64,000 nucleotides of DNA from Saitoella complicata NRRL Y-17804 (lineage: Eukaryota > Ascomycota > Saitoellomycetes > Saitoellales > Saitoellaceae): NCBI RefSeq assembly GCF_001661265.1, contig NW_017567021.1, positions 62,001 to 126,000 on the forward strand, read 5' to 3'. Position 1 is the first letter of the stretch. Every line of letters starts with the position of its first letter. Of this stretch, positions 10,053 through 21,482 are shown piece after piece. Made by a program: the position numbers and the translations under genes. Under the pieces are notes generated by a model that saw only the letters and a program-made list of their open reading frames with translations, was not told where the DNA came from and made no database searches.

Positions 10053-13000
10053 ATGATAAGCGATCCCGTTGTTACTTCGTTCGCGAACGCGTTCTGGGTA
10101 TGTTGCCCCTTTTCCGTGGCGAGAATGTCGGCTGACAGGTTTACGGCAACAGGGAAGAGAGGACAAAGGCGTCGATGTGCTGCTATCGCGTATGAGCGAT
10201 GCGAAGCAAACATGTGAAGAGCTCCGAGCGTTCTACAAGGAGAGGTGAGTTTGTTCGTTGGACAAGACTGTGTACATCAAAGTACGGCCGCTGACAAGTA
10301 TTTTTTAGAGCTGCGATCGAGGAAGATTACGCAAAACGACTTTCGAAGCTCGCAAAGCAACCACTCGGCTCACGTGAAACCGGTACTCTAAAGGAAAGTC
10401 TGGATACGGTGCGCTCTGAGATCGAGTCTATGGGAGTTGTGCATACAGCCATCGGTGTCCAGTATCGCGGTGAACTCGAAGATGCGCTCACCCAGTTCGC
10501 AGGCGCCATCCGAGAGCGCCGAAAGATCATCCAGAACAATATCGATAAACTCCACAGGCTCAAGCTAACGCAACAGAAGGCTTTGACGCAAGCGAAGGAG
10601 AAGTACGAGTCGGATTGTATGAAGGTGAAGGGATACTTGGCGCAGAGCAACCTGTTGATCGGGAAAGAGCTGGATAAGAATCAGATGAAGATGGAGAAGG
10701 TTCAGGCTTCGGTACAAATCAGCGAGAAGGAATACCAGATGGCGGCTAAGGTGCTGGGTGAGACGACCGACAAATGGAACAGGGAATGGAAGGCTGCATG
10801 TGACAAGTTCCAGGACTTGGAGGAGGAGCGAATCGATTTCATTAAGGCCAACCTGTGGACGTTTGCCAACATCACTTCAACGGTGTGTGTCAGCGACGAC
10901 GAGTCATGCGAGAAGATTCGTGTATCCTTGGAGAAATGCAATACGGCGAACGATATTCAGGGCTACATCCAAACGAACGGTACAGGTGCGGAGATCCCTG
11001 TCGCTCCTAAATTTCAGGACTTCGGTGCCTCTGGCCCCATGCCGTACGATGAGGCTATCGAGATCGCCAACTTCTCCCGAGGTGGAGACAGCACCACCAA
11101 TCTTGCTGCGAACGCTGGACGTCAACCACCAAGATCACGATCCATGGCTCAGGAAGAAATCCAACAGATGCAACAATCCTCTCGGGACATTACGCCAACA
11201 CCTCAGCAACCGACACGCAGCCAGTCCGCCGCTGTCCGCGATTCGGAGGTTCGCCCAAGTCCCATGCGTAACAGTTCGATTATGAGCCAGCACAAGGTTC
11301 CAGTCAACGACTTCCCTCCCGATGGTATCACTCAGTTCTGCCGGACAGATTCTGTGTATTCGAGCCCATCGACTGGACGAACCGCACCTGGATCGCCAAC
11401 ACCAAGCTCTGTATACTCCCACCCTACAACTATTTCCGACGGCTCGGACGCTTGGGGTGCAAATCAAACCACACCCCGGAAACCGGCGCCGAACGCGGCG
11501 AATAGGCTGTCGCAGTATGCTTCGACGCAACCTCCAGCAGGACCTGTCTACCCGCAGTCTCGTGCAGCAAGGAAGTCCTTCAGTGAAAAACGCACGTCAA
11601 CTCTGGGCGTACCGAACTTCGGAAGACATCCAACGATCCCCAGCGGTGAGGAAGTTGATCCGAAGGCGGACGTCATGCTCCAGATTGGCGACAACACCTT
11701 CGAGCTTGAGAAATCTCGCAACACCAACATGTTGGACGAGAAGCGTCGATCGCAATTGGTGGACCGTGACTCGAAGAACTTGGACCCTATTGCTGCTGCA
11801 CTGGCTGAGTTGAAGGGTACCTCGTCGAAGACTGGCAGGACTGCTGCGGATAGGTACTATGGTCTCAAATCGAGCACTCCATCAATCGCATCGCAGCCTA
11901 ATAACTCCGCGATCACTGAGCAGAGCCAAGCTTTGCTCCGGTCAATGGCAGTTGAGTCCGCTCCTTTGCCTGCGGCTATCGCGGATACTATGGGCACTCC
12001 CATCGATGAGAAGATGGGCGGTCTCAACATTCGTGAAACTACCACGCCTACACCTCCGCCAAGCTACGACAACTTCAACGTGTCACCGACAAGGAAGCCC
12101 ATTGCTCCCGCTAACGGCGTCTCACAGCGCCGTGGCACTCTTGGTGCACCCCCGGCAGCTGTCACCTCCCAGGAGATGAACGACACCCGGAAGTACTTTT
12201 CTGCTAAGACCACGCAGATGTTCGATCAACGCAACGATAACCGCAGATCTCTACCGGATATGAGCGGTCTTTCTGTGGGTAACCGTAAGAGTATGGGTAA
12301 CCTCCGTCAGCCTGAGCAGCCGAGATCAAGATCCCCCGCACCGGATCCTCGTGATGCGTATGCTCGACCACCAGGTGATATCAGACGAGCAATGTCACCT
12401 GGATCTGGCGGACGGCCACAGCCAAGTGGTATGCAGATGCCGCCGAGATCCCCTAGTCCTAGACCCCAGGTTCACGGCGATCCAGGGTATGGTTACAGGA
12501 GTACTTCGCCGGCACCGGGAGCATACAGAAGCGCTTCGCCAGCGCCGCAAAACTATACGAGTGCATCACCTGCTCCTCCGGGTGCTTACCCCGGTACCTA
12601 CAGAAGCACATCGCCCGCTCCGTATGCCCAGGGTGTATATCGCTCCGTGTCGCCAGCGCCGATGGCTCGGCCTGGTTACCGGAGTGCCTCACCCAACCCT
12701 CAGATGGGAAGATCTGCTTCGCCTCGTCCGATGACTGGTGGTCAGGAGTATTATGACCAGCAGGCCAGGTATGGACGCTCGGCAAGTCCTCGACCGGACA
12801 TCCCCCGCGCACTCAGCCCTGGTCCATACCGGGCCGGTAGCCCCTCGCCTCAGAAGTCATCACGCCCTGTGAGTGGCAACTATGCTGGCATATATATTGA
12901 CCCTCGAGGCAGCGGATATCGATCGGGACCTCCACAGAGTCAATCTTACTCCGCGGGCTTGGATCAGTACGCCGATGGACGTGATGCGGCTCATGGTGGT

Positions 13001-13348
13001 GGTTACAGGCAAAAGAGCAGACCAGTAAGCTCGGGTGCACCTATGCATGACCGCCGGGCACCTCCAAACGGTCAGGGTACCTATCCTAGATCACGGAGTA
13101 AGAGTGTTGTGGAGCCGAGTAGACAGGGTGGTCAGTTCACGGATGACGGACAGGAGATCATTGGTTATGTGCGCGCGTTATACGACTACAAGGCGGCTAT
13201 GGCGGAGGAGCTTGGGTTCAATAAGAACGATGTGTTGATGGTGCTCCGGAAGCAACCGGATGGATGGTGGGAAGGTGAGGTGGTAGAGCCGACGAGGAAG
13301 AGGGAGAGAGGGTTGTTCCCAAGCAATTACTGTGCACCGGTTCGGTAA
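10053..13348 (+). CDS. F-BAR and SH3 cytokinesis protein (Cdc15/Imp2/Hof1 type)
   Basis: Exons 10053-10097, 10153-10244 and 10309-13348 give 1058 residues; introns are 55 and 64 bp. The start was recovered by splicing: MISDPVVTSFANAFW joins GREDKGVDVLLSRM, the classic F-BAR opening. The F-BAR coiled-coil domain covers about residues 8-270 (ELRAFYKERAAIEEDYAKRL and following). Residues about 280-770 are a disordered Ser/Pro-rich linker. Residues about 770-895 hold a YRSxSPAP repeat tract with about ten SP sites. An SH3 domain lies at about 998-1056 (ALYDYKAAMAEELGF... DGWWEGEV... GLFPSNY). Cdc15/Imp2/Hof1 proteins bind PI(4,5)P2 membranes at the division site and link the actomyosin ring to the membrane. 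Multisite phosphorylation of the linker controls them, and the SP tract fits that. Confidence 0.93.
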
Positions 13349-13452
13349 AAGGGTATGGACGGAGTTTCAGATAGGCCTATATGTATTCGGGATTGATAGG
13401 ATGAATCTTCTTGCACTTCCATTGGGTATCACTGGTATATCTCTCATGTACT

Positions 13453-14780
13453 TCATGCACTACATGAAATGACCTGTTCATCTGACATTGTACTCTCGTC
13501 CCCAAAACTCAAGGCGTGCTCCTCCAGCACATCGCAATCGTTCTTCACCTTTGGCACAGCGTTATCCCTCAACTCTTTAACTCTTTCTTCATCTCCACCC
13601 CGCTTCCGCCCTCTTAAATGCCAAAGGACAGCTGTTCTGCCTTGGTCCGGATACCACATCCACGCACAATACTTCTCCATGGCCTCCTCGCCTTTCTCCT
13701 TACACTCGTCCATCATCCTATGCCCGAATTTGTCTTCAATGAAGTCCCCGCGAGCGATGTGTCCAGAGCGAGTGAACACCGTCGAGAGGTAATGTTGCAC
13801 AGAACAAATATGGGGCTTATCAAACCAATGAAATAGCGGCGTCAGCTCCACGTCACCCTTTTCCACCTCTCTTTTCTCCGCCATTGCCCTTGTAGTCTGC
13901 CAAAGCACGGGATGAACCTGAGCTCGCCGAATAGCATATTGCAGTGACCGACCACCGTTCATTCCCACGTACCGGACCCTGAACTTTTTCCCTTTCTCTT
14001 CTGAACGTACCATCGTGTTCAGGATAGCTCGTAATGGTATGTCCGCGCAAAACACCCAATCGTGCTGAACAACAATTACGTACGGCGTCTTTACTTCCCG
14101 TAACCCCTCACGTACAGCAAGTCCAAACCCAAGCTGCGTTCCCATTTCCAGAAACGTAAACGCCGGGGCCACTACACCTTCGCGATACGTCTTTGTGAGA
14201 GCTATCCGAGTCGTCCGAGACCATGCATCATAAGGCCAGCTCTCCTTCTCCCCCTCCTCCCTCCTCAATCCTTCTTCACAAAGCAAGTTCTTCACGTTCT
14301 CCTTGTATTCCGCATAATGCAGCCCCATCTCCTCCTTCACCTTTCCTTTCTTCATCCTGTTCTTGCCTTTGATGTTTTCATCAACCGTGAAGTTGTCGAA
14401 CACGACGACATGTGGACATCTTAACAGTTCAGGGCAATATTTGCGGAAACTATCAACGACGGCACCAACGAGATCTGTCGAAGGATTCGACGGCGTAGGA
14501 CTCGTCGTGATAAGGACAGTAACGAGATCAGCGAGATCAGCAGCCATGGAAGCGGGATTAATAGGTGTCATGTCGTTCAAATGTTGTGCGAGGTAAGGCC
14601 AATGAGTGCCGGATGTGACGGCTTCGGGATGGGCGTGTAAAAGCAACGAATCGACTGGACCATACAGATGTGGTCAAAGAAATCAAGTTCAACAAGCTGC
14701 CTGGTCTGTGCGTGCGGAGAATGCGCAACGGCGACAACCCGATCTTGCACCGCCACTCGTATCGATACGCCCACGGCCAT
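13453..14780 (-). CDS. Unassigned glycosyltransferase-like protein
   Basis: A two-exon model: 14666-14780 and 13453-14621 (intron 44 bp, donor GTATGG, acceptor AAG) gives 427 residues. The unspliced 397-codon frame has no ATG at its head, which is why I extend upstream. Notable segments: an N-terminal RVAVQDRVVAVAHS, then VTSGTHWPYLAQHL, VTVLITTSPTPSNPS, VVVFDNF, a Lys-rich loop, YKENVKNLL, LGFGLAVREGL, YVIVVQHDWVFC and RYVGMNGGRS. The pattern of a beta strand followed by TTSP, a FDNF strand and an acidic HDW motif suggests a nucleotide-sugar transferase fold, which is inference only. I do not recognise a named family. The weak acceptor makes the first exon uncertain; the long exon is solid. 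Confidence 0.6.
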
Positions 14781-15356
14781 ACCAGGGCGACCCTTGAACT
14801 CGTGAACCGAACAGTGGAAGACAACAATGAAGCAGCTGAGCAAAGAAGTTTATTCGCAACGAAACAACCTACTCAATCTATCCATACAAACAGTTCCAGT
14901 AACGACACTGCTCGTGCAGGTGAACACATTCACCGAACGTTTATCCTCCGTCGAGCACCCACGTAATCGGCCAAACAAGATACAAGGCCATATAGTCAAG
15001 CAGCACACAACCCTCCCGATCCAGCAGCAAAGTTATCCTTTATCGTAACATCTTTCTCACGCACCACCAACGAGTCAAACGACTCCTGATGTACCTCCTC
15101 TGTTTTTTTTGTGTTTTGGCATATCAGAGAAACAAGCACCCACCCATAATAAACACGAAACAGCAATCGCCAGTAATAAAATCCCACAAATGCACCCAGA
15201 ACTCCAGCAGAAAGCAATAACCACAATGACGACACAGAAGCAAGAAGTTGTAAGTGGTCGGAGTGTTCACCACGCACATCCAACACTTGAGGCACAAAGA
15301 AGGGACGCCCACACTCAACTCTCGACTCGACAACAACCAAAAGGAGGGACACCCAT
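14781..15356. other. Intergenic region downstream of TBP
   Basis: Includes the TBP 3' UTR and the region upstream of the glycosyltransferase-like gene. Overlapping short frames on both strands; nothing supported. Confidence 0.35.
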
Positions 15357-16307
15357 TTATGGCTTCCTGAATTCGGTAAGCACGGGGTAGATAGCCTCGA
15401 ATGCCTGGTAGATCTCTTCGCGGACCTTGGCTCCGGTCAAGACAATCTTGCCGGAGACGAAGATGAGGAGGACAATCTTGGGCTTGACCATACGGTAGAT
15501 AAGACCCGGGAACAATTCTGGTTCGTACTGCATTCAACCATTAGTACAGGTACTCAACAAGAGTACGATGAGGGAAACATACGGATGAGAAAGTTCCGTG
15601 CGAGTAAGCCAACCCCTCCAAACGGATCGGAAACTTCACATCACAACTCCCCACAATGTTCTGGATCTTGAAATCCGTAAACTTGGCGTTAAACCCAAGT
15701 TTCTGGATAATCCTTGCATACTTCCTTGACGCAAGCTTCGAGTCATCCTCACTCTTCGCACCAGTAACGACCATCTTGCCAGAAGCGAAGATCAACGCCG
15801 TGGTTTTGGGTTCGCGGATACGCATAATGACAGCCGCAAAACGCTATAAATCCCGCAGTGTCAGTAAAGCCGATTCATTCCCTAATCAGACCCTCAATGA
15901 GGTTAGACCAACCTTCGGGTTGTATTCGGCGTTACGAGCGTGCAAAGCGATGGTCTTGAGGTCAAGGCGGCAATCGAGGTTCACCGTAGCCACGATGTTC
16001 CTTTGCAATCACGCATTTAGCCCAAATCCTTGCCAAACGACGACCAAGAACTTTGGGTGGGGGTAAGGGGGAATACTCACTGTAACGTAGGGACGATACC
16101 AGAAGCAGAGGAGATCGCGCCGGGGGTGGCCGCGACCATCATCTTTTCATCCTGACCATGAACACCGTCGAACTGAGGCTGAGGCTGCTGAAGACCTTGA
16201 GGTGCTTGCTGACCCGGAAGGGGAGCACCGTTCGGGAATGACAGTGAGCCGTTCGACATGAACTTTTGCGCCTGAGCAGCATTTGTGGGAAGAGAGAGTG
16301 TGTCCAT
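15357..16307 (-). CDS. SPT15: TATA-binding protein (TBP)
   Basis: Four exons: 16081-16307, 15913-16000, 15583-15843 and 15357-15527, giving 248 residues; introns are 80, 69 and 55 bp. The first 70 residues are a Gln/Pro/Gly-rich variable head. The conserved saddle follows: [52 protein letters not shown], then the second half with [29 protein letters not shown] and [13 protein letters not shown]. Both direct repeats are complete. TBP nucleates TFIID, TFIIIB and SL1-like complexes for all three RNA polymerases in the nucleus. The ATG at 16307 is chosen; the frame continues upstream without another ATG. A TATA-like GTATAAATA lies about 160 bp upstream of the start. Confidence 0.97.
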
Positions 16308-17326
16308 TCTGAAGTGTGCTATAAATTCGTCGACTACTGAAAGTGACAAATCGTAAGGAAGAGAGTAAGGGTTGTTTTTGTTCAGCGGTTGCGTTGGTCG
16401 TGCTTGGTGGTGTACGATTACGCGCGCGCGTATGACCGCGACTTGGAGGGGCGGGCGACTGGGGGTATTTATACTGTGGCCCAGAAATGACTAGTCCGAT
16501 TTTTGGAAGGGGAGAAACTTCTGCCTGGAGTGAATCGCCACTCCGATCAGCTGTGAATAAAGGGGGGAAATGCCCGGCGATTTCGGGGGAGACTATGATA
16601 CGAGTGACGCGCTTTCCAACGGTGTCTTCCTTGTCTTCGTCTGACCACGGCGAAGGGAGTTACGAGTTGGGTGGGCTGGCACGCTGGGTGCTGACGTGGC
16701 AACCCGATTGGGCAAGAGCGTGAGCACCCATCCTCCAAGCTCATACGAGTGTACGATAAGCCGTTGTACGAACGGAACAGAGATGTCTCCTCTTTCTTTC
16801 CCTTTCGTTCGCCCAAGATTTCACTGTTCAACCGTCGTTGGGCTTCCCGGTGGGTCCGCAACTTTCCGTCTATGACTCATCACGATGCACCAGCAATAAG
16901 CTTATATCAGCTGTGTTTCCGATGCAGCCGATGAGTGTGTAGGTAAGCTGGCTTGTGAAAGGCCAGGCTGCTGCGTCCGTTGTCTTCAAGTCATATATGC
17001 GAAACTCCATCCCGAACCGTCTCGTCTCTTGTCCCCCCGTCCATGGCCTTCTCCGCGATCGCGAGCACGAGCACCCCCACACTCAGTCTTCACAACGGAA
17101 ACAACCGGCAAAGCTTGATCCTCGAGCCTCTTACTTCTCCCCAAGAACGAAATCAAACAAACACTCCCATTATTACCCTTGTTCACAGTCACGTGTTTTT
17201 CTCGCTGTGACGTAGCTCCACCATCCACGCGCCTCGAACGTCAACACCAAAACCAGGGCCCACTTACTTAAAAGATCCCTTTACTCCACCAACACCGACA
17301 ACCCCTCCAACCAACAATTAGCAAAC
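16308..17326. other. Divergent intergenic region TBP / BAP31-like
   Basis: About 1 kb between two start codons. Contains an alternating GCGCGCGCG run near 16423-16432, a TATA-like site for TBP (16466-16474) and a pyrimidine/CCAAC-rich leader just before the BAP31-like ATG. No coding signal seen. Confidence 0.4.
16466..16474 (-). promoter_or_regulatory. TATA-like box of the TBP gene
   Basis: Read on the minus strand this is GTATAAATA, close to the consensus, 159 bp upstream of the TBP start codon. It would allow TBP to act on its own promoter; that is inference. Confidence 0.4.
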
Positions 17327-18119
17327 ATGACGCTCTACTACAGTCTGGTATGTCTTCTCGTCGTGATCTGTGGTGATCATGAGAGTTATTGTCGTGAACT
17401 CCTCGCTGACGCTCAGAATTAGGTGTTCACCGTCCTCCTCTTCGAAATGGCGATCTTCTGCCTCCTAATCCTCCCCCTCCCCTTCACCTGGCGCAAATCC
17501 CTCTTCCGCTTCATCTCCGAATCCCCTCTCGTCGCAAAACTCCAATACGGCCTGAAAATCACCTTCATCTTCATCCTCGTCCTCTTTATCGACTCTGTCA
17601 ACCGCGTATTCAAGGTTTCCGAGGATGCTGCGGCGGCGAGACCTAGCAATGGGGGTGCGGCGGTGGGTGCGGAGGCGTATCGGAGTGATATGCAGGCGAG
17701 AAAGTTTTATTCGCAGAGGAATATGTATTTGTGTGGGTTTACGCTTTTCTTGTCGCTGTACGTCATCCCCTCTTCGTTTTGGTTCTTCGAGGTGCAGTCG
17801 CTAATACGGAAGGGATAGTATCTTGAACCGCACCTACGCCCTCATTACCGACATCCTCAAAATGGAAGAAACCCTCGCCCGCCTCCAAAACTCCACCGAA
17901 CCCACCCTTCCCGCAACCTCCTCCACCGACGACGCCGCCAAAGCCATCGCGCTCAACAAAGAGCAGGAAGAGCGGATCAAGGAGCTCGAGGCCAAGGTGG
18001 AGAGTAAGGAGAGGGAGTTGGAAGTTGTGAAGAAGCAGGCGATGCAGAATTTGGATAGGTACGATGAGTTGAGTGAGGAGTACAAGAAGGGGAATTTGGC
18101 GGACAAGAAGAGTGATTAA
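17327..18119 (+). CDS. BAP31/Yet-family ER membrane protein
   Basis: Exons 17327-17347, 17423-17757 and 17819-18119 give 218 residues; introns are 75 and 61 bp. The first exon supplies MTLYYSL, which joins VFTVLLFEMAIFCLLILPLPFTW. Three membrane spans follow (about residues 5-27, 45-62 and 105-120), including VLFIDSVNRVFKV and FLSLILNRTY. A cytosolic coiled coil lies at about 160-215 (EQEERIKELEAKVESKE). This is the layout of BAP31 and yeast Yet1-Yet3, which sit in the ER, bind the translocon and help export of selected membrane proteins. No C-terminal dilysine KKxx motif is present; the end is KKSD. Codon use changes from C-ending to G/T-ending within the gene, as in several neighbours. Confidence 0.9.
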
Positions 18120-18442
18120 GCGGCGAGCGGAGGGTGTGTAAGATGTGTACGAGGAGTCAGTGGATGAATGAGAGGGTGATGGCCCTGGGGGTTGTATATT
18201 TTTGAAAAGCGGGGACGTTGCTTGTTTGAATAGCGAATGGAAAATGAAAGTGATATTTTGGCATGACGAATTTACTTCACGGTGTATCACAGCTTTGCAT
18301 TGCGAAATTAAGCCGGCGGCACACAATCGCGTTCATGTTAACAGTGAATCAATTGTTCTAAAGACCAAAATCGAAAGCACCAGCCCGATCCATCAAGGGT
18401 ATTCGTACAATCCTCAGGTGTGCAATCCCACTTAACCACCAT
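18120..18442. other. Short convergent intergenic region
   Basis: 3' UTRs of the BAP31-like gene (+) and the microprotein gene (-). Nothing else seen. Confidence 0.4.
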
Positions 18443-18672
18443 CTAAAGCTTCACGCCGCCCTTCGGCCCTCCATGCGCCTCCTCCTCTTTGATCAGATGC
18501 TTGTCCTCTACACTCAACATTAGCCCTCATTCTCACCCTTGCATCCACTCATTATCATACCCTTGAAAACAGCATATCCAATCCCAATTCCGAGAGCCGC
18601 CAAGACGGCGATTGGGAGCCCGATGTTTGGCTTTGCTTTCGGGATGTTTGTAGAGGGTGTTGGGCCGGCCAT
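18443..18672 (-). CDS. 58-residue single-pass membrane microprotein
   Basis: Exons 18561-18672 and 18443-18507, with a 53-bp intron (donor GTATGA, acceptor TAG, a GGCTAATG branch-like site). The phase closes and the product is 58 residues. It starts MAGPTPSTNIPKAKP, has one hydrophobic glycine-rich span at about residues 18-36 (IGLPIAVLAALGIGIGYAVF), and ends in a charged, glycine-rich tail with KEDKHLIKEEE. The shape resembles small mitochondrial inner-membrane or respiratory accessory subunits, but I cannot place it in a family. The gene is easily missed because neither exon is long. Spliced coding potential and a clean start and stop support it; expression is unproven. Confidence 0.6.
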
Positions 18673-18976
18673 TGACAGTCTGTGAGCTTGTGTGGGTTTG
18701 TTTGTTGGTCTTGGAGGTGGTGTACTTAAGGGAGGGCTGGGGGTGGGTGTGACGTCACGCTTCCGGGGTCGGATGCAACGGGCCGAGATATGCGACGTCG
18801 AAGAGCAGTGATGGAATGTCAGAAACTATACGCTTCCTACGATTTTCAGTGAATTACAGCTTGCCATCAATGGAAATGACACGTTGGCACAATTATGCAT
18901 TACTTATCGTCTCGTGAAGCTAAGCAGAATCCGAATGGAGCGTCGGTGACCCTACGATGGTTGCCCGTTCTCTACA

Positions 18977-20000
18977 TTGCTATGCTTGACAATAAAGGCA
19001 GCTGTTGCTTTTTTCGCCGTCCTCTATCTTGACAAATCCATGGAGCGTGTATATTATACACTCGGTGACATTACCTGCACTGCCATATATCATCCTGAGC
19101 TCGTGGTGAACAGCGAATGGCTACCTGATTGGAAACGTCGTTGGCGCTCTTCAGAAGAGGGCCCGTCCAGTGCGGTGTACTGGAAAAGTCCCTGTTTTCG
19201 ACATCACGAGCTTGGCGGCTGGCTCTCTTGGACATATTTTACGGGATCGCTTTTCTGGCGCTGTTCGTCTTGATGCATTACGGGCTGGTCAAACAATGGG
19301 CATCCCTTTCGAGTTCATTCTTAAGTGACACCAAGAGTTTGTATGATAATCCTGGATTGGCTCTCTTTTCTATGGACTGTACTACGTCGAACGGACCCGT
19401 AGCCGGAGTGATGTTGGCAAATTTGCCGCAGCTGGCGTTTTCTGCGTGGTATTTCCTTTTCAACCGTCAACTCACGCGCATATGTTTGGAAAACGAATGG
19501 AGGAGGTTCTACTAGAAAAGAAAGCGCGTTCGTGTCACTTACCATACAGAGCTGAGCAGCAGGCGCACGCGTTGGCTTCAGCTGCCATTTCCCGTCACCG
19601 TCGTATCAATTGTGCTCAATGTGTTCCTGCAAACGCTCATGTCACAAACATTGTACGCCTTGGAGATTAAAATAATCAAGCTGACAACCGGGTTACGGGC
19701 CCGTGGAGGTTCTCCATTGGGTTTGGCCTGAACATCAAGCCTCAACCGGTGATTACCGCAATATTGTACTTTTTGCATTGTCTTTTGGCGGTCTATTTCA
19801 TCGAGCCACAACGAAGTCCGATGCCGTTCATGGCAAGCTCTGCAGGAGTCGTTCTGGCAGCGTGTACTGATCTCGAAGAGATGAACGAGGATGGTACCAT
19901 GTGGGGTGAAATTCATGACGGCAAGGATGGGCCAAGGCGGGCTGGTCTTGTGTCTGGTCGGGATACCAACCCTATTGTAGAAGACGCGAACTACATATAA
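18977..20000 (+). pseudogene. Decayed multi-span membrane protein gene (DUF6536-like)
   Basis: Fragments of one membrane protein are spread over different frames. The clearest part is a frame from 19129 with a hydrophobic span (LALLDIFYGIAFLALFVLMHY) followed by NPGLALFSMDC and VMLANLPQLAFSAWYFLFNRQLTRICLENEW. A TAG at 19513 stops it, but the same frame stays coding-like beyond the stop (RVRVTYHTELSSRRTRWLQLPF, then SIVLNVFLQTLMSQTLYALE). The frame shifts near 19690-19700 to GYGPVEVLHWVWPEHQ, and again before 19819 to PMPFMASSAGVVLAACTDL and MWGEI. From memory, fungal DUF6536 proteins have the same order (ANLPQ..SxxYxxYNxLxTxMLxxxEW, RVTSPxGxQRSTYxLxLPY, LGYSPxA, MPLxGSCSxAIxAACHPP, MWG). The N-terminal third is not recognisable. 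At least one stop and two frameshifts argue for a pseudogene rather than missed introns. Confidence 0.6.
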
Positions 20001-20364
20001 CCTGCGGGAAATTGGAAACATTGCTTTGGCGAACATTATCATGTCTACGTTTCTTACCAATCATTCTGAAGCTGAGGATTGCATTCACCAAAGAAAGGAG
20101 AGCACTGGGTCGAGCTGGTGGGAAATTGCATGTGGACGCAACTGACAAAACAGGCATGCTCTTGCAAAGGTTGTTCTGGTCCACCCGGTGACTAAGAGTT
20201 AGTGGTCTATACGTGTAGCATTGCGTTTTGCGTTGTATCAATGAGCATTTGGGTTTATTTAATTGAATTTCCTAAGTCGGTAATCCTGGGACAGTGCCTG
20301 GCTAAAATGACGACGTTACAGCCTGCCAGAGCCCAAGGCCAGCCTGACAAACAGACGATTACCT
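20001..20364. other. Intergenic
   Basis: Between the relic and the CCDC174-like gene. Nothing supported. Confidence 0.35.
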
Positions 20365-21264
20365 ATGATGCCGGACGAACATCTGTATCGCCCAGCGGTT
20401 TCAACCGCGTCTAAACACTCGACGCAATCCACCATTGCACCTTCGACTACATCCACATTATCCCTCGCATCCGAACTCGCCCTCGCCAAAGAACGCTTCA
20501 ACCGAGAACGTCAAACCAAATCCTCCCGCCCATCTCGTCCCGAGAAGAAACGTACAATATGGGAATCCTCGAACAAAGGCGTCGCAGAGCGGAATGCGAG
20601 GGACGAGAGGGTATATAAAGAGAACTCGGACGAAATGGATCGGAGTCGGAGAGCGCTGGAGCGGAAGGCTAAGGAGTATGAGAGGTTGAGAAAGGGGGAG
20701 GATAGGAGGGAGGATGATGCTGTTGTTGACTTTGATCGGAAGTGGGCGGAGGAGGAGGATAAAATCGGATATCACGACGAAAAAGAAGCAGAGGAGGAGT
20801 ACGAGGAGCCCAAGATCGAGATAACCGACGAATTCGGCCGAACCCGCCTCGTCTCTCGGTCCGACGCCGTCGCGTACGGCCACCTCGCCCCCATAAACGA
20901 CACCTATAAACCCTCCGCGCCCCTAATCCACGGCGACGTCATCCAAACCAACGCCTTCACCCTCAACACCGACGCCGTCGCCAAAATCTGGTCAACCCCC
21001 GACGATCCGCTGTACGAGCACTACAATTCAAAAGTTGAGATACGGAATAAGGGGGTGGGGCATTTTACGTTTAGTGTGGATGAGGCGGAAAGGGTGAGGG
21101 AGATGGAGGAGTTAAAGGGGATGAGGGAGGAGACGGAGAGGGCGAGAGTGAAGGTAAAGGGGATGAGGGAAGTGAGGAGGGAGGAACTGGACGAGAGGAG
21201 GAGGAAGATTGAGGAGGTTAGGAAGAGGAGCAGGGCTGGCCGTGGTCATGTTGCTGGACAATAA
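20365..21264 (+). CDS. CCDC174-like protein (DUF4078)
   Basis: A single exon of 299 residues. Order of features: SLASELALAKERFNRER (about 32-48), then WESSNKGVAERNARDERV (about 66-83) and a charged coiled coil. These are followed by a EPKIEITDEFGRTRLVSRSD block (about 148-167) and HYNSKVEIRNKGVGHFTFS with DEAERVREMEEL (about 220-250), ending in a basic coiled coil. The DEFGRTR and KGVGxxxFSxDExER blocks are the signature of CCDC174/DUF4078, a nuclear protein linked to the exon-junction complex in animals. Two adjacent ATGs start the frame. The function in fungi is unknown. Some residues before SLASEL look non-conserved, so the real start could be slightly downstream or in a missed upstream exon. 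Confidence 0.8.
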   Translation: MMPDEHLYRPAVSTASKHSTQSTIAPSTTSTLSLASELALAKERFNRERQTKSSRPSRPEKKRTIWESSNKGVAERNARDERVYKENSDEMDRSRRALERKAKEYERLRKGEDRREDDAVVDFDRKWAEEEDKIGYHDEKEAEEEYEEPKIEITDEFGRTRLVSRSDAVAYGHLAPINDTYKPSAPLIHGDVIQTNAFTLNTDAVAKIWSTPDDPLYEHYNSKVEIRNKGVGHFTFSVDEAERVREMEELKGMREETERARVKVKGMREVRREELDERRRKIEEVRKRSRAGRGHVAGQ

Positions 21265-21482
21265 TGATCTCGAGGCTAATGTGACGAAGAGTGGCAGAGG
21301 ACAAGAGCACAGTGACAATCGGTTTAGGGAGTTCGGGGCGTTATCTTTCGAATCGATGTTATTGACGGGTATATATCCCCAGAATTAGGATATTTATAAA
21401 AGCCTCAACGGGCAAGCAAGACGCCATATAATGTGTACCAATCCAAGTCTCCCTCTCTCTCAACACCGCATTCGATGTCCCT

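Noticed and set aside
9630-10166. 178-codon minus-strand frame
   Set aside because: Overlaps the first F-BAR exon and its promoter; no motif and no recognisable start context.
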